Shown: piece by piece, positions 57,465 to 64,000 of the stretch
How positions within the stretch are numbered: position 1 is the stretch's first letter
Layout of the letters: every line of letters begins with the position of its first letter
NCBI GenBank assembly: GCA_046732895.1
Contig: JBKPNZ010000045.1
Span: 1 to 64,000, forward strand
From: JBKPNZ01 sp046732895
GTDB lineage: Bacteria > Actinomycetota > Thermoleophilia > Solirubrobacterales > 70-9
Reading direction: 5' to 3'
Length of the DNA stretch: 64,000 bases
Program-made: the position numbers and the translations under genes
The notes under the pieces: generated by a model
Seen by the model: the letters and a program-made list of their open reading frames with translations, nothing else
Told to the model about the DNA's origin: nothing
The model's database searches: none

Positions 57465-59035
57465 GTTTTCTCCCTCTCAGGCACGACCAGAGGCCTTCCC
57501 GTCATCGCGGCCGGCTGCTCGATGCCGAGCAGCGCGAGCACGGTGGGCGCCACGTCGGCGAGGATCCCGGGCCCGGCCAGGGACGTGCCCGCCAGGGTGA
57601 CGATGAACGGCACCGGGTTGGTGGAGTGCGCCGTGTTCACCGAGCCGTCGGGCTCGAGCATGTTGTCGGCGTTGCCATGGTCGGCCGTGACGATGCAGGC
57701 GCCGCCCGCCTCATGGACGGCGGCGATGACCTCTGCCAGGCAGGCATCGGTCGTCTCCACGGCAGCGATCGCGGCCGGGATGCTCCCCGTGTGCCCGACC
57801 ATGTCGGGGTTCGCGAAGTTGATGAGCCCGAAGCGGTAGCCGTCGGCGCGCCAGCGCTCGGTGAACGCGTCCGCAGCCGCCTCGGCGCTCATCTCCGGCT
57901 TGTGGTCGTAGGTGGGCACGTCACGCACCGAGTCCACCAGGCGGCGGTCCTCCCCCTCCCACTCCGCCTCACGGCCACCGTTGAAGAAGTAGGTGACGTG
58001 GGCGTACTTCTCGGTCTCCGCCACGTGGAGCTGACGGGCCCCCTGCTCGGCCAGCACGCGGGCGAGAGTCGTGTCGGGCTCGCTCGGCGGAAAGGCGACG
58101 GGATAGCTCCACCCCGCCTGGTACTCCGTGAGCGTCGTGAGGCTCACGACCGGCGCCTCGCCGCGGTCGAACTCCGCAAACCCCGGCTCGCCGAGCGCGC
58201 GGCAGAGCTCGCGGGCCCGGTCGGGGCGGAAGTTGAAGTGGATCACGACGTCGCCGTCGGCCATGCCGTCGTAGTCGCCGATCACCGTCGGCTCGACGAA
58301 TTCGTTGGTGACGCCCGCCGCATGAGACGAGCGCACCGCCTCGGCCGCGCCCTCGGCGTGGTTGCCGTCGGAGTGGACGATGGCGTCGTACGCGCGGTTG
58401 ATGCGATCCCACCGGCGATCGCGGTCCATCGCGTAGTAGCGACCGCCGACGGTGCCGATGCTCCCGCCGCCGGCGAGCCAGCCCTCGACGGTCTCGAGGT
58501 ATCCGGGCCCGGCGGTGGGCGGGGTGTCGCGGCCGTCGGTGAACGCGTGCAGCACCAGGTCGGGCACCTCAAGGCGCTGCGCCAGGCGGATACAGGCCTC
58601 GATGTGCGTCCACCCCGAATGGACGCCGCCATCGGACACGAGGCCCATCAGGTGGAGGCGACCACGCGGCCCGGCCTTCGCCGCCTCACAGGCATCTCGC
58701 AGAGCAGGGTTGTCGAAGAAGCTGCCGTCGCTGACCGCGTCGTCGATCCGCGCCAGGTCCTGCTTCACGACCGCTCCGGCACCGAGGTTCAGGTGGCCGA
58801 CCTCCGAGTTCCCCATCTGCCCGTCGGGAAGGCCGACGTCGCGACCGCTCGCCGAGAGCTGCGTGTGCGGATAGCGCTCCCAGAGCTCGTCGAAGGTCGG
58901 CGTCCGCGCCTGGCTGATCGCATTGCCGGGCCCGGGCGGAGCCAGGCCCCAGCCATCGAGCACGACCAGGCACACGGCGGGGACCGGCACCGAGGCTGGG
59001 CCGTCGGGCAGGCTCAAAAGCACCTCATCACGCAC
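57461..59035 (-). CDS. gpmI: 2,3-bisphosphoglycerate-independent phosphoglycerate mutase
   Basis: The product has about 524 residues. Alkaline-phosphatase-like metal motif CLVVLDGWG near the N-terminus; the phosphoserine nucleophile is in GQMGNSEVGHLNLGAG; FTDGRDTPP and GGRYYAMDRDRRWDR mark the mutase domain; NFANPDMVGHTG and VTADHGNADNM provide the second metal site. It interconverts 3- and 2-phosphoglycerate. GTG 59035 overlaps the end of tpiA by 8 bp; a GTG four codons later is possible. Last gene of the glycolytic operon. Confidence 0.95.
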   Translation of the reverse strand: MRDEVLLSLPDGPASVPVPAVCLVVLDGWGLAPPGPGNAISQARTPTFDELWERYPHTQLSASGRDVGLPDGQMGNSEVGHLNLGAGAVVKQDLARIDDAVSDGSFFDNPALRDACEAAKAGPRGRLHLMGLVSDGGVHSGWTHIEACIRLAQRLEVPDLVLHAFTDGRDTPPTAGPGYLETVEGWLAGGGSIGTVGGRYYAMDRDRRWDRINRAYDAIVHSDGNHAEGAAEAVRSSHAAGVTNEFVEPTVIGDYDGMADGDVVIHFNFRPDRARELCRALGEPGFAEFDRGEAPVVSLTTLTEYQAGWSYPVAFPPSEPDTTLARVLAEQGARQLHVAETEKYAHVTYFFNGGREAEWEGEDRRLVDSVRDVPTYDHKPEMSAEAAADAFTERWRADGYRFGLINFANPDMVGHTGSIPAAIAAVETTDACLAEVIAAVHEAGGACIVTADHGNADNMLEPDGSVNTAHSTNPVPFIVTLAGTSLAGPGILADVAPTVLALLGIEQPAAMTGRPLVVPEREKT

Positions 59036-59789
59036 CTGCGGCCATACAGATCTCGTGGAAGTCGCCGGGGTCGAGGCTGGCGCCTCCGACGAGGCCGCCG
59101 TCGATCTCCGTGCGCGCGAAGAGCTCGCCGGCATTCGCCGGCTTGACCGACCCGCCGTAGACGATTCGGAGCCGGGCGGCGGCAGCAGCGTCCCGAGAAG
59201 CGATAAGCGACCGGATGAAGGCGATCGCCTCGTCGGCCTGCTCGGGAGTCGCGGTCCTGCCGGTCCCGATCGCCCAGATCGGCTCGTAGGCGATCACCAC
59301 CTCGGCAAGGCGCGCCCCCTCCACGGCCGCCAGGTCGCTCTCGACCTGCTGCCGGAGCACCTGTTCGGTCTCGTCGTCGTCGCGCTGGACCTCCGTCTCG
59401 CCCACGCACAGGATCGGCGTCAGGCCGGCTTCGAGGGCGGCGGAAACCTTCCGGGCCAGCGCCTCATCGGTCTCGGCGAAGAGCGCCCGGCGCTCCGAAT
59501 GGCCGAGGACGACGGCATCCACCCCCACGTCGAGCAGCATCGGCGCCGAGACCTCGCCCGTGTATGCGCCCTGCGCCTCCTCGTGCATGTTCTGCGCCGC
59601 GACCCTGACCGGCGAGCGCCGGCAACGCTCGACCGCGGTCGCGAGCGAGGGATACGCAGGGCAGACCACCACCTCCACCCCCTCCAGCTCGTCGATGTCG
59701 CCGAGGAAGCGGTCGAGGAACGCGGCCGTCTCCTCCACCGTCTTGTGCATCTTCCAGTTGGCCGCGACCAGCGGCAGGCGGTCGCTCAC
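59028..59789 (-). CDS. tpiA: Triosephosphate isomerase
   Basis: This 253-residue TIM barrel has complete active-site residues: Asn11 and Lys13 in AANWKMH, His in VLGHSERR, and the Glu in AYEPIWAIGTG, followed by the phosphate loop VYGGSVKPANA. It interconverts dihydroxyacetone phosphate and glyceraldehyde 3-phosphate. The start overlaps the pgk stop by 4 bp and the end overlaps gpmI, so the operon is translationally coupled. Confidence 0.97.
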   Translation of the reverse strand: MSDRLPLVAANWKMHKTVEETAAFLDRFLGDIDELEGVEVVVCPAYPSLATAVERCRRSPVRVAAQNMHEEAQGAYTGEVSAPMLLDVGVDAVVLGHSERRALFAETDEALARKVSAALEAGLTPILCVGETEVQRDDDETEQVLRQQVESDLAAVEGARLAEVVIAYEPIWAIGTGRTATPEQADEAIAFIRSLIASRDAAAAARLRIVYGGSVKPANAGELFARTEIDGGLVGGASLDPGDFHEICMAAGA

Positions 59790-61027
59790 GTCGAATCACC
59801 TGACGCACCTGCCGGCAACAGGGCGGCGACGCCGGGAAGCTCGCGGCCCTCCATGAGCTCGAGCGACGCCCCGCCGCCCGTCGAGAGCCAATCGACCCGC
59901 TCGGCCAGGCCGAACTTCGCCAGCGCCGCGCCGGAATCGCCGCCGCCGACCACCGTGACTCCGCGGGCTTCGGCGATCGCCTCGGCCACGGCGCGCGTGC
60001 CGGCGGCGAACGGGTCGAGCTCGAACGCACCCATGGGGCCGTTCCAGAAGACCGTCCCGGCCTCGGCGATCGCGCCGGTGTACTCGGAAGCGGTTCGCGG
60101 GCCGATGTCGAGCCCCATCCAGCCATCGGGCACCGCCGTCCCGTCGACCTCACGGTGCTCGGCGTCGGAGGCAAAGCGATCGCCGATCACCAGATCGCTC
60201 GGCAGCCAGAGCTCGCAGGAGCCCTTCGTCGCCGCTTCCAGGATCCGGCCGGCGATCTCAACTCCCTCCTCCTCCACGAGCGAATCGCCGGTGCCGATGC
60301 CCTGCGCTCGGAAGAAGCTGAAGCACATGGCGCCGCCGATGAGGAGCCGATCGGCGACGGTGAGGAAGCGCTCGAGGACGGCGACCTTGTCGGTGACCTT
60401 AGCCCCGCCGAGCACGACGCACAGGGGCCGCTCGGGATCGTCGCGGACAGCGGTGAGCTCGCGCACCTCACGCTCGAGCAGGAGGCCCGCGTAGGCCGGC
60501 AGCTCATGGGCGACGCCCTCCGTCGTCGCGTGGGCACGGTGAGAGGCGCCGAATGCCTCGTTCACGTAGACGTCGGCGAGCGCGGCCAGCTGCCGTGCGA
60601 GCGCCGGGTCGTTCGTGGTCTCGCCCGGCTCGAACCGGCTGTTCTCGAGCACGGCGACGGCGCCGGGCTCCAGGCCCCGCACGAACGCACTCACCTGGTC
60701 GCCGACGAGTCCCGGGGCGAGCGCCACCGGCACCCCGAGCAGCTCCGCGAGCCGCGCCGCGACCGGACCGAGGGAAAGCTCGGCCTCGCGATCCTTCGGC
60801 CGGCCGAGGTGCGAGGCGATGGCGATCCGCGCGCCGCGCTCGCGCAGGAGCTCGACGGTCGGCAGGACCGCCCTGATGCGCATGTCGTCGGCGACGGCCG
60901 CGCCGTCGAGGGGGACGTTGAGGTCGGCGCGCATGAGGACGACCTTGCCGGCGACGTCAGCGTCGCGCACGCTGGCGCGGTCGAAGTGACCGCGCACGGC
61001 GACGCCCGCTTCGCCTTGGTCGGCCAT
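59786..61027 (-). CDS. pgk: Phosphoglycerate kinase
   Basis: The product has 413 residues. The N-domain substrate motifs are VLMRADLNVPLDG and IASHLGRPKD; the C-domain nucleotide motifs are VLGGAKVTDKV, FWNGPMGAFELDPFAAGT and VVGGGDSGAALAKFG. A short extension of about 20 residues precedes the core. It makes ATP from 1,3-bisphosphoglycerate. Follows gap by 18 bp on the minus strand. Confidence 0.97.
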   Translation of the reverse strand: MADQGEAGVAVRGHFDRASVRDADVAGKVVLMRADLNVPLDGAAVADDMRIRAVLPTVELLRERGARIAIASHLGRPKDREAELSLGPVAARLAELLGVPVALAPGLVGDQVSAFVRGLEPGAVAVLENSRFEPGETTNDPALARQLAALADVYVNEAFGASHRAHATTEGVAHELPAYAGLLLEREVRELTAVRDDPERPLCVVLGGAKVTDKVAVLERFLTVADRLLIGGAMCFSFFRAQGIGTGDSLVEEEGVEIAGRILEAATKGSCELWLPSDLVIGDRFASDAEHREVDGTAVPDGWMGLDIGPRTASEYTGAIAEAGTVFWNGPMGAFELDPFAAGTRAVAEAIAEARGVTVVGGGDSGAALAKFGLAERVDWLSTGGGASLELMEGRELPGVAALLPAGASGDST

Positions 61028-61045
61028 CAGAGGAGCGCCCTGTGC

Positions 61046-62077
61046 TCAGGCGCCGACCGCTGCCGGCTTCGGCTCCAGCACCTTCGCAGCCAGCTCAATG
61101 CAGCGGTTCGAGTAGCCCCACTCGTTGTCGTACCAGGCGACCACCTTCACGAGGGTGCCGTCGATCACCATCGTCTGCCCCGCGTCGAAGATCGACGAAT
61201 GCGGGTCCTTGACGATGTCCGTCGAGACGATCGGATCCTCGGTGTACGAGAGGATCCCGGCCAGCGGGCCCTCGGCCGCCTCGCGCGCGGCTGCGTTGAT
61301 CTCCTCGACGCTCGTCTCGCGGGCCATCTCGCAGACGAGGTCGACGACCGACCCGGTCGCCACCGGGGCACGGACGGCGATCCCGTTGAGCTTGCCGTTC
61401 AGCTCCGGCAGGACCAGTCCGAGGGCCTTGGCCGCCCCGGTCGTGGTTGGGATCAGGTTCAGCGCGGCGGCGCGGGCCCGGCGCAGGTCCTTGTGCGGGA
61501 GGTCCTGCAGGCGCTGGTCGGCCGTATAGGCGTGAATCGTCGTCATCAATCCGCGCTCGATCCCCACGCTGTCGTTGATCACCTTGGCCGCGGGGGCCAG
61601 GCAGTTGGTCGTGCACGACGCGTTGGAGATGATGTTGTGGGAGTCGGGGTCATAGGCGTCGTCGAAGTTGACGCCGAGCGCCACGGTCACGTCCGGATCG
61701 GTCGCAGGCGCCGAGATGATCACCTTCCGGGCGCCTGCCTCGAGGTGCTTGGCGGCGTCAGCGCGCTTTGTGAACAGGCCCGTCGACTCGATTACGACCT
61801 CGACGCCGAGGTCCTTCCAGGGAAGCGCCGCCGGATCGCGCTCGGCGAGGATCTTGATCTCGTTCCCGTCGACCGCGATCGCGCCGTCACGCTCCTCGAC
61901 GCTTCCGGGAAAGCGCCCCAGGATCGAGTCGTACTTGAGCAGGTGGGCGAGCGTGTGGACGTCGGCGATGTCGTTGACGGCCACGAATTCCAGCCCCGAG
62001 CCGGCCTCGTAGGCCGCGCGGAAGAGGTTGCGCCCAATCCGCCCGAAACCGTTGATCCCGACCTTCACAGCTGCCAC
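61046..62077 (-). CDS. gap: Glyceraldehyde-3-phosphate dehydrogenase
   Basis: The product has 343 residues. NAD motif INGFGRIGRNLFRAA at the N-terminus; catalytic Cys155 in SNASCTTNCLAP; the base His in TIHAYTADQ; C-terminal WYDNEWGYSNRC. It oxidises glyceraldehyde 3-phosphate to 1,3-bisphosphoglycerate. GTG start with a strong GGAGGAACT site. First gene of the gap-pgk-tpiA-gpmI operon. Confidence 0.97.
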   Translation of the reverse strand: MAAVKVGINGFGRIGRNLFRAAYEAGSGLEFVAVNDIADVHTLAHLLKYDSILGRFPGSVEERDGAIAVDGNEIKILAERDPAALPWKDLGVEVVIESTGLFTKRADAAKHLEAGARKVIISAPATDPDVTVALGVNFDDAYDPDSHNIISNASCTTNCLAPAAKVINDSVGIERGLMTTIHAYTADQRLQDLPHKDLRRARAAALNLIPTTTGAAKALGLVLPELNGKLNGIAVRAPVATGSVVDLVCEMARETSVEEINAAAREAAEGPLAGILSYTEDPIVSTDIVKDPHSSIFDAGQTMVIDGTLVKVVAWYDNEWGYSNRCIELAAKVLEPKPAAVGA

Positions 62078-62128
62078 GTTGAGTTCCTCCTAGATCTCGT
62101 CGATTCTGAAAGCTCGTGCCGGCGACGC

Positions 62129-62491
62129 CTAGTCGCCGCCGACGGCCACCTCCACCCGATACCCGTCTGGGTCGAGGAGATAGGCCGAGTAGTAAGAGGG
62201 ACCGTACTGAGGACGGACGCCAGGGTCCCCATCGCCGGTTCCTCCGGCCGAGACCCCACCCTCCCAGGCGGCCTTCACGGCCGGAATGCCATTGGCGTCA
62301 AAGCAGACGTGGCCGCCGCCCGGGGCGATCGGGCGCCGGCTCGAGATGAAGAACACCGGGCGGACGATGCCCCAGCCGACGAGCTCCGTAGTCTCGACCT
62401 GGCGCCGCCACCCAAGCGGCGTGAGCACGGCGTCGTAAAAGTCGGCGCTGCGTCCCAGGTCCGAGACCTCGACGCTGACGTGGTGGATCAC
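62129..62491 (-). CDS. VOC-superfamily (glyoxalase/dioxygenase fold) protein
   Basis: This 120-residue single VOC module has two beta-alpha-beta-beta-beta repeats: HHVSVEVSDLGRSADFYDAVL and GPSYYSAYLLDPDGYRVEVAV. Candidate metal residues are His4, the His in GGGHVCFDA, and Glu in YRVEV. Members include glyoxalases, resistance proteins and dioxygenases, so substrate is open. It stands between the gap operon and an ABC exporter on the same strand, with no overlap. Confidence 0.85.
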   Translation of the reverse strand: MIHHVSVEVSDLGRSADFYDAVLTPLGWRRQVETTELVGWGIVRPVFFISSRRPIAPGGGHVCFDANGIPAVKAAWEGGVSAGGTGDGDPGVRPQYGPSYYSAYLLDPDGYRVEVAVGGD

Positions 62492-62518
62492 GCTCGGGAA
62501 TCTACCGGCGGCGCGCGC

Positions 62519-63286
62519 CTATCCGCGGGGCTCCCAGCGGAACGTCCGCAGCGCGATCGCGAGGCCCGCGAGCCCCCACGCGGCGACGATCGCGAGATCG
62601 CCCCACTCGAAGCCGGCGCCGGTCGTGCTCGGATCCCACGCGGTGAAGAATGCCTCGAAGAAGTGCCGGACCGGGAAGGCCTCGGAGAACTGGATCACTC
62701 CGTCCGGCACCTCGCTCTCCGGTACGAAGACGCCCGAGAGGAAGTACAGCGGAAAGATCACGAGGTTCGTGATCGGGGCGGCGGCCGACTGCGACGGGAT
62801 CGCCGCCGTGAGCGCCAACCCCAGGCAGGAGAAGGTCGCCGCTCCCAGCGCGAGCGTGATCAGCACGGCGGGCGCCCGTTCCCACGGAATCTCAACGCCG
62901 TAGGCGATGCGGCCCATCGCCGAGACGAGCACCAGCATCAGCACGGCCACCACGACGGAGTTGCCGACGCGACCGGCGATGAAGACCCAGCTCGGGAGCG
63001 GCGTGCCACGACTTCGCTTGAGCAGCCCATCCTCGCGATCGATCGTCACGGACATCGCGAGGTTCTGGAAGGTCGCCGAGACCACGGCGAGCGTGATGAT
63101 CGCGGGCACGTAGTAGGTGCTCGAGTCGACCCCCAGGCCCTCGAGCTTGTTGCTGCCGAACAGCAGCTCGAACAGCACCAGGAACATCACGGGGAAGAGG
63201 ACGGTGAAGCCGACGGACGCCGGGTTGCGCCAGAAGACCTTCTGGTCGTAGCGGAACTGATGAACCGCCAGGGCGGCGGCGCTCAT
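62519..63286 (-). CDS. ABC-2 type permease
   Basis: This 255-residue membrane subunit has six hydrophobic helices and the ABC2 core SVTIDREDGLLKRSRGTPLPSWVFIAGR, plus FPLYFLSGVFVPESEVPDGV and EAFPVRHFFEAF, the typical PxxFxSGxxxP region. Only one permease is next to this ATPase, so a homodimer is likely. ATG at 63286 overlaps the ATPase stop by 4 bp. Unrelated in detail to the pair at 23794-25375. Substrate unknown. Confidence 0.87.
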   Translation of the reverse strand: MSAAALAVHQFRYDQKVFWRNPASVGFTVLFPVMFLVLFELLFGSNKLEGLGVDSSTYYVPAIITLAVVSATFQNLAMSVTIDREDGLLKRSRGTPLPSWVFIAGRVGNSVVVAVLMLVLVSAMGRIAYGVEIPWERAPAVLITLALGAATFSCLGLALTAAIPSQSAAAPITNLVIFPLYFLSGVFVPESEVPDGVIQFSEAFPVRHFFEAFFTAWDPSTTGAGFEWGDLAIVAAWGLAGLAIALRTFRWEPRG

Positions 63287-64000
63287 GCCTCGGCCTCCCG
63301 GCTCCGTGCGTGCTCCACGGTCAGCTCGAGATAGATGTCCTCCAGGGTCGGGCGCGAGACCTCCAGGCCCTCGAGGTCGAGATCGCGCTCCAGCGCCCAG
63401 GACGTGAGCGCGTTCAGCGCCGGTACCGGCGCTTGCGTCTCGAGCGAGAGCAGCCCGTTCGCCGCAGCCGCAGCGCCGATCGAGCTGGGAAGGTCCGTCG
63501 GCGAGACACCGGCCGGAAGGCGAAACGAGATCCGGGCGGGTCGGCCCTCGCGATCGCCGAGCTCGTCCGGCGTGCCCTGCGCCACGATCCTCCCGCGGGC
63601 GATGATCGCCACGCGATCCGCGAGTCGCTGCGCTTCCTCCATGTAGTGGGTCGTGAGAAAGACGGTCTTGCCGAGCGCGCGCAGACTCGCGATGACATCC
63701 CATGCCTGCCTGCGCGCCGAAGGGTCGAAGCCAGTCGTGGGCTCGTCGAGGAAGAGGAGCTCCGGGTCGCCGACGAGAGCGAGGCCGACGTCGAGGCGCC
63801 GGCGCTGACCCCCAGAGAGCCTGCCGACCCGAGTCTCGGCCTTTTCGCCCAGGCCGACCAGGTCGATCGTCTCCGTGACGGCGCGTGGCTTCGCGTAGTA
63901 GCCGGCGAAGAGCTCGAGCGTCTCGCGGACGGTGAGCTCCGCGGGCATCGTGCTCGACTGCAGGACGATGCCGATGCGCTCGCGCCAATCGCCTCCAGCC
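63283..64000 (-). CDS. ABC exporter ATP-binding protein (cut by window end)
   Basis: Open frame from the window end; about 239 C-terminal residues are seen. Visible motifs are the Q-loop (IGIVLQSST), the signature RLSGGQRRRLDVGLAL, Walker B LLFLDEPTTGFDP and the H-loop TTHYMEEA; Walker A lies beyond base 64000. A C-terminal domain of about 90 residues resembles the DrrA/CcmA group. The visible frame continues upstream of the internal Met, so that Met is not the start. Operonic with the permease at 62519. Confidence 0.9.
   Translation of the reverse strand, partial: AGGDWRERIGIVLQSSTMPAELTVRETLELFAGYYAKPRAVTETIDLVGLGEKAETRVGRLSGGQRRRLDVGLALVGDPELLFLDEPTTGFDPSARRQAWDVIASLRALGKTVFLTTHYMEEAQRLADRVAIIARGRIVAQGTPDELGDREGRPARISFRLPAGVSPTDLPSSIGAAAAANGLLSLETQAPVPALNALTSWALERDLDLEGLEVSRPTLEDIYLELTVEHARSREAEA

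Noticed and set aside
60155..63334. Very long plus-strand open frame (over 1000 codons) opposite pgk, gap and the ABC genes
   Set aside because: It is antisense to well-supported glycolytic genes and has Arg/Asp/Val-rich composition with no domain; long empty frames are expected at this GC content.
1..64000. tRNA, rRNA, insertion sequence, prophage or CRISPR loci
   Set aside because: I looked for cloverleaf-like genes, transposase motifs, integrases and spaced repeats on both strands and found none that I could support.

Overview
The window is a gene-dense, very GC-rich chromosomal segment of an actinobacterium. The gene mix suggests a Thermoleophilia/Solirubrobacterales-like lineage: aa3-type oxidase genes, a GuaB3-type IMPDH paralogue, an AbiEi/DUF559 protein, a c-di-AMP riboswitch ahead of wall hydrolases, and many GTG/TTG starts. 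This placement is inference from gene content. I see no rRNA, tRNA, CRISPR array, phage or classical insertion sequence.

Layout. 1-6 kb: envelope genes (a glycosyltransferase cut by the window edge, an LCP-like protein, an amidase), trxB, a flippase-like membrane protein, a PAP2 protein and an epimerase. 5.9-7.5 kb: an SCP2 lipid-carrier domain and an R2lox-like ferritin-fold oxidase that share one frame but are separated by a TAG. 7.6-12.6 kb: a plus-strand operon in which an oxidase subunit II homologue has lost five of six CuA ligands and a subunit I homologue has lost all six heme/CuB histidines, followed by ctaA, ctaB and two tiny membrane proteins. 12.6-19.6 kb: a CBS protein, a diheme cytochrome c, a stress-type protein, a GFA protein, and a complete conventional oxidase operon (ctaC-ctaD-USP-ctaE) on the minus strand.

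19.7-26.6 kb: a glycosyltransferase, small secreted proteins, and a three-gene ABC exporter run with a trehalase-like glycoside hydrolase. 26.6-27.8 kb: a DUF559/AbiEi-type nuclease gene bounded by two related 45-bp palindromes, next to infA, whose 3' end is duplicated. 28-39.4 kb: a beta-helix protein, enoyl-CoA hydratase, HIT protein, CCA-adding-type enzyme, and a cell-wall/housekeeping run (alr, nnrDE, acpS, glmS, glmM, rpsI with a long acidic extension, rplM). 39.4-42 kb: a c-di-AMP riboswitch and two tandem M23 peptidases, the second lacking a catalytic His. 42-45 kb: guaA and guaB3, bracketed by two copies of a structured inverted repeat.

45-64 kb: PfkB kinase, D,D-carboxypeptidase, LysM protein, pyrF, HU, argS (HIGH motif replaced), galE-like epimerase, M48 protease, phosphoesterase, lipoprotein plus Ser/Thr kinase, tgt, hsp20 with a strong promoter, a glycolytic operon (gap-pgk-tpiA-gpmI), a VOC protein and an ABC exporter cut by the window end.

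The strongest candidates for something new are: (1) the ligand-less oxidase I/II pair operonic with heme-A synthesis genes; (2) the SCP2-R2lox arrangement interrupted by TAG; (3) the palindrome-bounded DUF559 cassette beside infA; (4) the covarying 48-bp repeat around guaA-guaB3. A recurrent TANNNT box 6-10 nt before start codons suggests that many transcripts here are leaderless.
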